DNA of 64,000 bases from Nymphaea colorata (GCF_008831285.2 NC_045146.1:22771703-22835702); one strand, 5' to 3'. Shown: positions 23,120 to 34,812, counted from the first letter of the stretch. A program made the numbers and translations. The notes: generated by a model from the sequence alone, not told the origin.

Positions 23120-23935
23120 AAAAGAAAAGGTATATTTGTGTGCCAAAGAAATATGTCTCAGATCTTCTACATGAAAAATGAAAAACTACAAAGAGGTTGA
23201 TACACCAATGAAAGTGAATCTAAAACTACATTGTAAAGAGAATCCATATCTAGAAAAGGAAGTTATCAGAGGCTGATTGGAAAATTAATATACTTAGCAG
23301 CTACATGGCCTGACATCACACATTCCATGAACGCTAACCAGTTTATGCATTGTCCAACCAAAACACATGTTGAAGCTGCCCATCGACTTCTCAAAAAGAC
23401 CAACATGAAGGGAGTTATGTTCAGGAAAAACAACAATCGCAAGTATATGGCTTTGCAGATGCAGATTGGGGAAGTAATCAAAGTGACAGAAACTCAACTA
23501 CAGGTTATTGCTGCTTTGTGAGAGATAATCAAAGTGACAGAAACTCAACTACAGGTTATTGCTGCTTTGTGAGAGATAATCTAGTCTCATGAAAAAGTAA
23601 AAAACCAAACAATTGTGGCCAGGTCAAACAGAGCTATGGCTCTCATTGTTTGTGAGTTGTTGTGAATAAAGTATCTACTATAAGATCTACACATAAGTGT
23701 AAATCAACCAATGCATCTGTTATGTGACATCAAGACTATAATCTACATTGAAAACGATCATGTGTTTTATGAAAGGACAAAACACGTTGAAGTTGATTCT
23801 CAATTCAGTCTGGAGTCATTAGCAATTTAGCCCTCAATACGTTAATTCTAAAGTCCAATTAACAGATATACTTACTAAGGCAGTGTGCAGAGACACATTC
23901 TACAGACTGATCAGATTATTCTCGCATGTATTGTA
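23120..23935 (+). mobile_element. Decayed copia remnant (RT to RNase H end)
   Basis: Pieces of a copia polyprotein in shifting frames: VDTPMK, KLIYLAATRPDI-like text, SQFMHCPTKTHVEAA-like text, GVMFRKNNN, the ADADWG region of RNase H, and a final ADILTKAV-like box near 23865. Stops and frameshifts are frequent. It differs clearly from the copia element at the window start. The pyrimidine-rich stretch up to about 24240 may be leftover LTR. Confidence 0.8.
23477..23578 (+). repeat. 51-bp exact tandem duplication inside the copia remnant
   Basis: A unit beginning ATCAAAGTGACAGAAACTCA is repeated head to tail with a 51-bp period. It covers the RNase H segment that normally reads SDRNSTTGYCCFV. 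The copies look identical, so the duplication is much younger than the element's decay. Confidence 0.9.
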
Positions 23936-24671
23936 TAAATACCTAGTTGAGCATTGAATAAAGATATGAGAGATTTCTTTCAATATTCTCTGTCTCTCTC
24001 TCGCTTTCGTGTTATTTTCTTTCTGCTCAAGTTTCCCTTCTCACAAAGAAACCCTAAGGTCTTCGTCTTCACCGCTCAAAGTGCTACACCCTTCACCTCA
24101 GAAAGTGGTTCTTGGTTTGTTCTTTTTAGTGAAGAAGTTACTTTTCTAAGCAAAATTTCGAAAATTTCACCTGAATGTTCGTTTGCACAGTCTCTTCTTT
24201 GTGCTATCTGCTACTTTAGTCTTTGAAGTTTCCCCTTCTTTTTTTCTTTTCTCACGTCGCACGAAGAAAACAAGAATTTTCTCGATTAAAACTTTCTTGT
24301 CCATGCCTATATTTTCACTTGCCCCCTGTCAATGGCTCATGTGCAACTTAAAGGTTAAAGGGGACAACGAATTTTGCCAAGGATGAGCTCACGCACAATA
24401 ATGCTTGGTAAACGATGGGAAGCTTCTGAGCATAAACCTCCAACAAAGGGAAAAAAAACAAAACACGGCTTGTTTTTTTTCTTCACAGAAAAGGTTAAAG
24501 AGATCCATGCGCAAAATGCTTGCTTATAGTACGAGGCAATTTATCGTTGGTAGATTCTGAGGGCCTTTCATTTGCTTCCGTGGACCTGCTCCCCACTCTG
24601 CGAAGCGCAAGTGCAATCGCTTCAGTCGAAACAGTAGAGCTCGGATCACTGAGACGACTGGCGGCAGAGGG

Positions 24672-25876
24672 ATGGAGCAGCAGCGGACGGTTCTCTTCCT
24701 CCGCCGCTACCCCTTCAAAGCCCTAACCGATGCACTTGAGTCCCATGGCCTCCAGGTGCTGAAGCCATGGGAGTCCCATCTAACGCTCGACGCCTTCCTG
24801 TCCTCCCACTGCGGCGGCGTCCGCGCCGTCCTCGTCTACGGCCTCGTCCCCATCGACAGCGCCCTCTTGCAGAAACTCCCCTCCCTGGGGGTCGTCGTCA
24901 CCACCAGCATCGGTCTCGACCATATCGATCTCCCCACTTGCCGGAGCAGGGGCATCATCGTCGCCAACTCCGGCGACTTCTATACCGAAGACGCCGCCGA
25001 TTATGCAGTCGGGCTCCTGTTGGACGTCCTCCGCCGCATCTCCGCCTCCGAACGGCTCCTCCGGCGTGGCGTTCGCGGCGACGTCCCTCTGGCTTGCAGG
25101 GTAAGCATTTTCAGGAACCAAGCAACGTTTTTAACGATATCATATAATGTGTGAATCATTGGAACCCCAATTGTGATATGTTTATGACAACATTAATCTT
25201 TGAAGCATTATAAAATCTCATTAACACACAAGATTTTTGGAAACAAGGTGAATCTCGATCAAATCAACCATGCACATCTTATTTATATAATTAGGTTTTT
25301 TTAAAGCAACTCCAAAACTTCCCAAGGGGATATGTTTAAATCAACATCACATTGCAGGTTGGGGGGAAGCGCATTGGAATAGTGGGATTAGGAAGAATCG
25401 GGTCAGCAATTGCAAGGAGACTAGAGGCATTTGGCTGCATCATTTCATACACTTCCAGAGCCAAGAAGCCACTGGTGCCATTCACATTCTTCCCCAATGT
25501 GCTTGATCTAGCTGCCGAAGTTGATGCGCTTGTGTTGGCCTGTGCATTAACTGAAGAGACCCACCACATTGTTGACAAGGAGGTGCTCTCTGCATTGGGC
25601 AGGAAGGGGGTGGTGATCAACATAGGCCGAGGGCCTCTAGTTGATGAGAAAGAGTTGGTGAGCAGATTGGTGGCAGGAGAGATTGGTGGTGCCGGCCTCG
25701 ACGTGTTCGAAGACGAGCCCAATGCACCAATGGAGCTTTTCCGGCTGGACAATGTTGTGTTGTCGCCGCATGCAGCTGTGCATTCCGACGGAGCTCGGCA
25801 CAAGATGTGTAATCTCATTGTTGCCAATCTGATAGCATTCTTTGAGAACAAACCACTCTCTTGTGTGGTTCCATGA
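24672..25876 (+). CDS. Copy D: hydroxypyruvate/hydroxyphenylpyruvate reductase-like, complete
   Basis: Exon 1 is 24672-25100 (143 codons) and exon 2 is 25358-25876 (173 codons with stop), phase-0 junction AGG/GTAAGC to TTGCAG/GTTGGG; 315 residues. The intron is only 257 bp. The exon 1 loop TTSIGLDHIDL is the closest in the array to the family consensus. Exon 2 has GLGRIGSAIARRLEAFG for NAD(P) binding, CALTEETHHIV, VVINIGRG (Arg), DVFEDEP (Glu) and LSPHAAV (His). All catalytic residues are present, so an active soluble reductase is expected. Exact substrate cannot be told from sequence. Exon 1 is strongly GC-rich and the flanks are AT-rich. Confidence 0.93.
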
Positions 25877-27425
25877 GGAGTCTGGTTTTGTTTCTTCAAT
25901 TTAGGGGCTTCACATGACATAACTCAAGCTGTATTGTAACAACAAAAAATATAAATTCGCTTGACATAGATTGTTTTTGTTGATTGCAGCTTTGCTTATT
26001 AGTCCTGAAGCTTCGGTCTGGTCGTGGTAAAAAGCATGATAAATGGTGTTTCTTATCCACTCTCAGCTTGTAGATGTGTTCTGTAATTCATATGTATTCT
26101 TTTTAAAAACATACTTTAAATAAAGTTTGTTTAGTTAAAAAGTTAAGTTTTCATAATCAAATCCACAAGTGCTTACAAATATAACAATGTGGTTTTCATC
26201 GGAGCAATGTGGTATGCATGAATCTGATCTCTGTGTCAACTTCATCATTTAAAAAAACCCGTTGTCTATATGGGCAGACTTTTGTAAACCAAGATCTCTT
26301 ATTTTGTTGAAGCTTCAGTATTTACACAATGAAGCCATTCATACCTGAAAAAAGAATCAAACCTTCATACCTGAAAAATGTAAGGTCTGCTCACTCAATC
26401 TGTCTATGGATTTTTGTACTTCAAGTGCAATCCACCTACGCTCTAGTTTATAATAGTTGCTGCACTAGCTCTCTCTCTCTCTCTCTACACCCTTGTGACA
26501 TATATATGGGTATATATTTACAATTAGATGAAAACATAGTTATTTAAAACTATATAGATGCCCATGGGTCTGGTTTTGTTTCTCAATACCTACTTGAGAA
26601 ATTTATAGACAAAAGCAATCCTACTGATTATGAATAATGAGTTCCTTCTTCTTCCTTGCACTACACAACATAGATGATCACGATTGCCAACCCAAACTAA
26701 GTAGGGCACTTACTCGAACAGAGATGACTTGAATCTAAATCAGCAGCCCACTAGCTTTATTTTCTAACACTCCATGGCTAAGATGATAGGAGAATGACTC
26801 AACTTAGACTTCAACCAGGGATGCAGCAAGAAAATGAAACATAACAAGTAGAAGACTAAAATGTTGTATTTTTTTGATGGCCCCAAAACTCTCATTCAAA
26901 TTTGCTGTTACTAAAAACAAAAAGAGTGATTTTTTTTGCTTTTCCCTCCCTTATTTAATATCTCATTTATTATTTTTAATAGTCTTAACACTCTACTCAA
27001 CCACTCCTTTAATTTTGTTTAAAGATGTAATACTTAGTTTAATTGGTTCCATTACTTCATAAAAATAAATAGATTATATATATATATATATACATACACA
27101 CACACATATTTAATTGTATTAAATACAAAACTAGTCTCCACGGAATATGTCACGAAGTGTCCATTCAGTACAAATAAGGCCCAACTGCTAAGGAGAGAGA
27201 TTCCACAGATCTAACAAAAATGTGCAACTGGCTCTTATCAAGTGTTCGGGCTCGTCATCTTTATAATGTTGTTGAATATAGTAACGTAACATAATGCAAG
27301 TGGGTCTTGTCTTTATCATATACTATGGGGCCCATCATTTTGTAATGTTATTGTAAGGGGCAGTAATTAAGTTGTCGTACTACAATGGGATGAGTTGTGT
27401 TTCTGCAACAAGGGACGGCCGAGTG
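25877..27425. other. Intergenic between copies D and E
   Basis: AT-rich, with a (CT)n tract near 26469-26486 and a TA/CA tract near 27076-27107. No gene is recognised. Confidence 0.6.
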
Positions 27426-29138
27426 ATGGAGGAGCGGCGGACGGTCCTCTTACTCCGTCGTTCCCCTTTCAAGGACATTGCTGGCCTCCTCGAGTCGCAC
27501 GGCTTCTGCGTCCTCAAGCCATGGGAGTCCCACCTCACTCTCGACGCCTTTCTGGCTTCTCATGGCGGTGCCGTAAGGGCGTTGGTTGTCCCAGGCCTCT
27601 CTCCTATAGGGGAAGCCCTCCTGCAACACCTCCCCTCCCTCGGCCTCATCCTACTCACCAGCAGCGGCCACAATCATGTAGATCTTCCCGCTTGCCGAAG
27701 CAGGGGAATCTTGGTTGCCACCGTTGGCAACTCCTACACCGACGAAGTCGCTGATTATGCCGTCGGCCTCCTCCTCGACCTCCTCCGCCGTGTGTCCGCC
27801 TCCGAGCGGCTCCTCCGCCAACGCATCCCAAAAGCCGAACCCCTTCTTGCTTGCAGGGTAACCTCTCTCCTTCCTTTGTCCTTCCGCCCTCTGAAACACA
27901 AACCAGAGTTTGCATCCTGCGTCAATTGTTTATGAAATTTGATTGAGACTTTCTGGTTCCTTTTTCCAAGAAAAACAAAATCACACAGCTATTTTGCTAA
28001 GAAATGGTTGTGAATATTATGCTTCGCCAGCAGAACTTGGGTAAAAGGTTCAAACCCATCCATGTCCCAAAAAATATAATTGACTGAAAAAGTTTTCGCA
28101 CTCGCAACGGTTCCTCTGTTATGTGGGGTAGAATGTCTGAAGTTCGAAGTTGTTGAATGTAGACAGAGTGTAACAAAAACAGAGTATGAAAAGTTGAAGG
28201 CTAGTGAAAACAGAGCCTCACTCTATTTCATTCATTTGATGAATGGATGTTTATACACTCTACCACCTGTTAGGAAAAATCCAAGTAAGACTACCATAGA
28301 TTTCACTGGGCATTTGATTGGTTTGTTTGAGTAGCAACCGTGTAATCACTATAGAGAATCAACCGCGTAATCACTATAGAGAATCAACCGTGTAATCACT
28401 ATAGAGAATATGCTCATTCACTCTCCAATATATTAGGTGGTGAATGAAGATGTTCATCAGAGTATCCAATTGAGCATCTTCTTGACATTATTTTTTTTGC
28501 AAGGTTTTCCTTTTCATTGTTAAGTTTCACTTGGTCTCATCTTCTAAGCATGGGTAATTACAAGAACAGTCTTTGATTTGAGTGGTAATTAACTGGTTAC
28601 AAATTAATCACTGTAACAGGTAGGAGGAAAGCGAGTGGGCATAGTTGGTCTGGGAAGAATTGGATCAGCGATTGCGAGGAGGCTAGAGGCATTTGGCTGC
28701 ATCATATCATACACTTCGACAACCAAGAAGCCGCTGGTGCCATTCACATACTTTGCCAACGTGCTCGATCTAGCTGCTGAAGCTGATGCCATTGTGTTGA
28801 CCTGTGCATTAACTGAAGAGACCCACCACATTGTGGACAAGGAGGTGCTCTCTGCACTGGGGAGGAAGGGAGTGGTGATCAACGTAGGCCGAGGGGCTCT
28901 GGTTGACGAGAAAGAACTGGTGAGGAGCCTGGTAGAAAGAGAGGTCGGCGGCGCGGGCCTGGACGTGTTTGAGAACGAACCGGACGTGCCTCTGGAGCTT
29001 CTCCGCCTGGATAATGTCGTGTTATCCCCGCACGCGGCCGTCCTGTCCGAAGAATCTATGGAGGCCATGTGCGATCACGTTGTTGCCAATCTGATAGCCT
29101 TCTTTGAGAACAAACCACTTTCTTCTGTGGTCGACTGA
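27426..29138 (+). CDS. Copy E: hydroxypyruvate/hydroxyphenylpyruvate reductase-like, complete
   Basis: Exon 1 is 27426-27857 (144 codons) and exon 2 is 28620-29138 (173 codons with stop), phase-0 AGG/GTAACC to AACAG/GTAGGA; 316 residues. Exon 2 is very close to that of copy D (GLGRIGSAIARRLEAFG, VVINVGRG, DVFENEP, LSPHAAV), while exon 1 is less similar. The substrate-loop segment reads LTSSGHNHVDL, unlike the other copies. The catalytic Arg, Glu and His are kept. The 762-bp intron carries a 25-bp triple repeat. The ATG at 27426 aligns with the other copies; a Met 54 bases upstream in the same frame is not supported by similarity. Confidence 0.92.
28335..28409 (+). repeat. 25-bp tandem repeat, three copies
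   Basis: The unit CAACCGTGTAATCACTATAG plus AGAAT occurs at 28335, 28360 and 28385, with one T/C difference in the middle copy. It lies inside the copy E intron. Confidence 0.92.
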
Positions 29139-29550
29139 TGAGTAAGTCCCGCCTTTGTTTCTTCAATCAATAGTGTAGCGGGACTTTACTGTAGACGGGG
29201 CTCTGGAAACTTTGCTTGCCTTTAAGCAACAACCCGGTGGCAATGTTCGTCCATTCTAGTTATGTTCTCAATCAGTTTGAAAAGCACTGGGATCTTTCAA
29301 ATCTTATAAATTCACTTTGTAAATTCAATAGAATGGTCACAATTTGAAGAACCTTGATGAAGTTCCAACCTTTGCCACTTTATTGCCTTAGATTTCTTAT
29401 AGGGTTGTTCTCGTAGGGCTTGGTGGCCTGGGGCTCACCGGCTGAGGTTTTTCTTGTTGAAGGGCTTGTCGTCGAGCAAAGAAATTAGACAGACGAGGCC
29501 ACCAGCAATATCGTCAGATCAGGTTCGCTCCGACTACCAATTTGAGCAAT

Positions 29551-29870
29551 ATTATCATACCCTTCAAGAACCAAGAAAGCATTGATGCCATTCACAAGTT
29601 TTCAAAATGTGGGCAGTCTTGCTGCTGCAAGTAACGTTCTCGTTTTAGCCTGCAGTTTGATAAAACACACTGCTAGTAAGGAGATGCTGTCTGAGTTGCG
29701 CAAGAACTCGGTTTCGACCAACATCGGCCAAGGGTGCAAGGTTGACGAGGTTGGTGAGGAGTCTTGTCCAAGAGAAGATACAAGGTAATGGCCTTGAGAT
29801 GGAGCATAATGTACGATAGGAGATTCTTGATATGAACAATGTCGTCCTTACACCCGATGCAGATAAATTG
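29551..29870 (+). pseudogene. Copy F: decayed reductase second exon
   Basis: Similar to exon 2 of copies B, D and E from the ISYTSR segment to the NNVVLSPH segment. Recognisable parts are MPFTSFQNVGSLAAASNVLVLACSL, an EEL/RKN segment replacing the ALGRKG helix, TNIGQG in place of INVGRG, and MNNVVL followed by TPDAD instead of SPHAA. Several frameshifts and stops are present, and the catalytic Arg and His are lost. No first exon and no Rossmann start were found. It is interrupted on its right side by a transposon at 29885. Confidence 0.85.
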
Positions 29871-30238
29871 TTCTGGTTCTAAACTAGGGGTGAACAACAA
29901 TCGAGCTATGACTCATTAAAGCTCAGCTTGTGAACAAGTTTGAGCAGCTTAACGAGTCGAGCTCGAGTTCATGAGTCGACTCATTCAAATAATCGAGTTG
30001 AGTTCTAGCTCAACACGTAACTGCTGAGTCGAGATTCTTGACATGAACAATGTCGTCCTGACACCCGATGCAGATATATTGTTCTGGTTCTAAATTAGGG
30101 GTGAACAAAGCTACAACTCATTAAAGATCGGCTCGTGAACAAGTTCGAGCAGCTTAAGGAGTCGAGCTCGAGTTCATGAGTCGACTCGTTCAAATAATCG
30201 AGTTGAGTTCGAGCTCAACACGTAACTGGTGAGTCGAA
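29820..30238 (+). repeat. 211-bp tandem duplication spanning pseudogene end and transposon start
   Basis: The words GAGATTCTTGA..ATGAACAATGTCGTCCT occur at 29820 and again at 30031. Similarity continues through the TAGGGGTGAACA transposon end to about 30238. The unit therefore contains pseudogene sequence plus the left part of the inserted element, which shows that duplication followed insertion. Confidence 0.88.
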
Positions 30239-30577
30239 CTCAAGCCTTAATCGAGTTTGTCAAGCTTTAATCAAGTCGATATATTGAAATGAGTTTACGA
30301 GTTTGTCGAGCCTTAATGAGTGGAGCTCGAGCTCAACAAGTAACGACAAATATCAATTCTATTCAAACGAGTTTGTCGAGCTTTAATCAAGCTCGAGCTC
30401 AACACGTAACGATGAATATCAATTATATTCAAACGAGTTTGTCAAGCCATAACCGAGTCGAGCTCTGTATCTACCCAGTCGAGCTCGAGCTGCTTCCGTC
30501 GAGCTATTCTCGAGCTCGAGACGGGTCGAGCTCGAGCTGACTGAACTCGGGCTCAACTCGGCTTGTGTTCACCCCTA
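29885..30577. mobile_element. hAT-like MITE, TAGGGGTGAACA ends, GAGCTCGA-rich
   Basis: The inverted ends are TAGGGGTGAACA and TGTTCACCCCTA, flanked by ttctaaac (29877-29884) and ctctaaac (30578-30585), a 7 of 8 match consistent with an 8-bp hAT target duplication. The interior is a dense run of GTCGAGCTCGAG-type words with no reading frame of note. Part of its length comes from the internal 211-bp tandem duplication; the original element was probably about 480 bp. Confidence 0.85.
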
Positions 30578-30700
30578 CTCTAAACATCGTCTTAGCATCG
30601 CCAAAATGGATTGTGACAGGTAGGACATCTTAAAGCCTTTGCAATCGAATATAAGAGTAAGCACGGAGAAAAGATATGATGTATAAAAGGAATTCTATAT

Positions 30701-33700
30701 CTAGCAATCACTAGTTGTTTTCCACTTGGAGAGTTTTAAATTGAAGTCAGAATCTTTACAGCCATATATGGTACTCAAAGAATACCTACAACTTATGTTG
30801 CCCAGGCTAACATGGCGAGGAACAATTCTTCCTTCTAGACTGTAACTGAAGAACTGAGGAAACCTCACCAGCTCCTGAGGAGACCTTCCCATGACAAGTG
30901 TGGCATAATTGTATTTTGGTTCTAAAACATCTGAGATGCTGAAACCAAGCAAGGACGGAAGCCTCAGCACCATCTCCATAACTTCATATCTAGAAAAGAA
31001 ACAGATATTGTTAAATAAACAACAATCCTGCCGAAAAGAGACGTATAACTAGATTCTTAACTACAGATGTGATAATAATAGTAATGGCAACGATCTCCTA
31101 GAGGCCAACCAAGAGATCCTCAGATGCACCTTCCTACATGATAAAGCCCAGCATACAAGGCAAGCTACGGTCCTCATCAGAAGTCTTAAGAGCATGCAAA
31201 AAATTGTCATCGGCTCCATACTGATACAACGAATGCAGGAGGCAGCACAATTTACAGCTTCAGATGATGAAGCACCATTGTGCTGTAAACAAGTTTCACT
31301 CTGCAGATAACGTGCAATGTTGGGCAAAATTATGATACTTACTGTGTGAAGCCTAAGTTCAGAAGATATCTAACAGTGGGCTCCAAGTTCTTTTCAACAC
31401 TCAAGGTCAGCAACTGAGGGTGTCGAGCCACAAGCCTACGAGAAAAAGGTCAGTTTTAGTTATCCAGAGAATGATAAGTACGGCAGGCCTCGCTGGATAA
31501 ATAAGACCTTCGTGAAAAATTGCTGCAGTAATTACTGTCTAACGACAACCATTTCTTGGGCACGCCTTGTGCTTGAAATGAGGCGACACCCTTAAGGCCT
31601 CAACAAGGCCACTAGGATTTTGCTTAAGGACTTCAGATAAGATAAACAATTTTTACTACTAGAAGCCTATCCAGAATCTCAAACAAATGTCAAATCACAC
31701 AATTCACCTGCCTAGTCGAACATGTTCAATGCCCAGATCATGAAGGAACTTGATATTTGGCTGCAACTTTGTTTCCATGCTATAAGCCAAAACCATCGGC
31801 TTGAGCCTCAATAGCTACAACATCACAAAACAAAACACCGGAGGTGGTTGTCCAATGTCCAGAATCTTCAGAGTTCAGACAAACCAAAATCTTAAATTTG
31901 AAATCCTGCACAAGTTAATCCATCCTACAATAAGTAAATACTTAGTAGCCACAATACCTTTCGCAGTAATGCTCCCTTTACGCCAATTGTTTCTAAAAAT
32001 TTCACTGTAGGAAGTATCTTTTCTTCGATGTTTAGGCTGAGCAGCTGTGGGGCATTGAATATGACCTGAAATCCAAGCAACTCAATCACTGGAGGTGATG
32101 GATTTCTGTCTGGACAATACATGACTGTCTCAGCAAGTTCCAACATAATACAACTGATGAAAATTAGCCTGTGAAAAGGGTGCGAGAGAGAGAGAGAAAT
32201 AGAAGAATAACAACTGACAGTCAGATGTGTTTTATAAACCTTAAAGTCTAAGATGTTGAGTTGATTTCAAGCAAACACGAATTCTGTGTTACAGATTAGG
32301 CAACTCACTCGACCAAGATCCACATTCTTGAGTCCAAGCTCCAACAGGAATTTTAACTTTGGACCGAAGTTCATCCTACTTTTCAACAGATGTGGATGCT
32401 TCCTGAAAAGTTTGCCCATAACACTGGGCTTCACACCTGCATTTTCCAGCTGGGAAACTGTAGCTTTAAAATCCTGTGTCATCGCCATAGCCAGTCAGAA
32501 CCCAATGCCATCATACGATCATTACTCATTAGAAACAGCTACAAATATAAGATTAATATATGTAAAGAAATTGCTTTTATTTGGCAAGAGGTTGGGAGAC
32601 CTTGTACTTCTTACTTCAAAATATACAAGTAATCGGCAGTCCAGCAATCAAAAGTTAGAAGAAAAAACACATACGATGAAGGAAAAGGAAATTTGAAGGG
32701 ACACCTGAAAGGCGAAAACTTGAAGTACATTTAAATGGTAAAATGTAAATTATAGTGAAAAGAGTACAGGGAAGAAATTCCAAAGAAGAAGAAAGTAAAA
32801 AGCCCCATGAAAAGGGAAGCAAAACTACATAAACTATTTTAACTGGCGTTCTATATCCAGTCATCCTACATTTATGCATTTTGTAAACATCAGTATGTTC
32901 TCTCTCAACGATTTTACAAATTCCCAGCACAAAAATGATCTCATTAATCTATTTTTCCTACATGAGTTTCCTTTGACCGACACTATCAGAGTGAGTTTGT
33001 GCATGCATGTATGAGGGTGTCTAATTACATTTGAAACCTGTCTTCCACAAAGTTCACCTTAATGGCATCTCCATTTTGAGGGTGCAATTGGCCCTCTCAT
33101 CTTAAGGGGTCAATTGTGCCTCCATTTTTAAGGTGAACCGGGATAAATGGATGGTTTCAGGCGAAAACTTCTCCCTCACTTGGTTGAGAAGGCAATTTCT
33201 GCTCAAAAGCAGGGTAAACTTGTCCAGCTAAAACAACAAATACAGAACTGGGAAGAAAAAACTCTGCAACTAATGTTTTTGGGACTCGCAAACCGAAGGT
33301 CCAGCCGCCAGCAATCTAACAAGGTAAAAAAAAAAAAGACTATAAATGAAAGCCGCGATCATCTGCAAATACATGTATATAAGCAATAATCAAATTCACC
33401 TTTTCAAGGTCATAGAAAAAGACACCAGGAAACGATGACACTATTTTGTCAATGTCATCTGGACTTGCACGCAGGCTCTTCAAATAGTTCACCACCGGAA
33501 CTACATTCTTTTCCAGATCGCTACTGAGTAAAGCTGGCCTCTGAAGCAAAACACGGCCGATATGTTGCTGCTGCACCCCAACACTGGTGAAGTAACCAAC
33601 AAGGTTTCCTAATTTACTTTTCAAATCATGGATTAGCAACTGTGGTTCACGAATGAAGAAAGTCTTGACCTCCTTCGAAGACAATCCTATCTCCCTGATG

Positions 33701-34812
33701 AAGTTGACATTTTGATCAATCTCCTTCACACTGTGTCCTAGAATGTTCGGGTGTTTAACAATTATCCTCACGAATTCCTTGTTTGAAAGCCCCACAAACC
33801 CCTTCAGGTATTCCACAACCGATGCCAGAGAATCGCATTCATATCTAAGAATCTGCGGCCAAGTTGCAAGTACCATTGGAATGCGGGAAGACCCGATTCC
33901 TATGCTCCTCAAGAACTCGACTCTAGCAAGAACAACATCAATTCGTCCTCCGGTGAGCGGAAGGATCGAAGGAATATGACATGCCTTCATGCTAAGAACC
34001 TCAAAGTAGAGTACCAGTCTAGCTAAACCCCTTCTTTCTGCACATTTATAAACTCGCGTTGCAAATGGCGAATTTCCAACTATTCCTTTTGACCTTTCCT
34101 GCCTAAAACAAGGCTTTCTCTCAAAAAGGACTGAACCCACTGACTTATTTTCATCACCAGCTTCTTCATCCACATTAGTAGTTCTAGCCAAGTTACCGTC
34201 CATCACAATTTCGCCAGAAAAACCAGTATTCATTGAACTCATTTCCTTTCCCACGCTCCCGTCCTCGTCATCAGCATGAATACTCGAAGCAACGCCATCA
34301 TCTTTAACAATATCATCGGAATGACACCCACCAACATCGGAATCACCTTTCCCGGAGCACCGAGCATCGACAATTAGCTCGTTGATGACATCCCCGGCGT
34401 GCCTGATGAACTCGAAGGCGTAGGCGGTGGTGACCCCCTTGTGCTCGAGCAAGTCGAGGAGGGAATTCATGGTTTCCTCCCTCTGCCTCAGGGAGAAATC
34501 TGGGGAGCCCACGACGAGGAGAGCCTCTCGCTCAAGGGTCGTGGGAGAGGTGGAGGACGGTGGAGAGGCAGGTTTTGGAGGTCGGGCCCTTGCTGGCGAC
34601 GACTGAAGGAGGTCCTGGATGACATCAAAATCCTGCTTCGGCTTGGATCTGATGAAGAGAGGCACTTTCTGGATGATGGGACGAGGGAACACCACGGTGG
34701 TAGAGCTGGTGGTCGAAGAGGAGGAGGAGGGGGAGGAGGCATCGGGGATGGAAGGAGTGAGCAGGCTAAGGCGGGGAACGTGGCACAGAGAAGCAGAGAC
34801 GTAGATAAGCAT
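30701..34812 (-). CDS. mTERF-family organelle protein, six exons
   Basis: Mitochondrial transcription termination factor family; plant members act in plastids or mitochondria in transcription, RNA processing or translation. Exons (minus): 34812-33400, 32473-32309, 32065-31958, 31799-31708, 31435-31343, 30989-30701; the phases agree and give 719 residues. The first 60 or so residues are rich in Ser/Thr/Pro with Arg and Lys, which fits an organelle transit peptide. An acidic linker follows (about residues 150-230, with DDEDGS and DEEAGDENKS). The rest is a series of mTERF helix repeats with the usual proline-leucine signature, for example VLATWPQIL, IIVKHPNIL, LLQRPALL, VSSFPGVF, LFRKHPHLL, VIFNAPQLL, LVARHPQLL and a final FPQFFSYSLEGRIVPRH, which is typical of the family C-terminus. 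The start of exon 4 (CAAG/CCGATG) is the least certain junction. I cannot assign the subfamily. Confidence 0.9.

Noticed and set aside
28335-28409. Regular short repeats considered as a CRISPR-like array.
   Set aside because: Units are contiguous with no spacers, and the context is a plant intron.
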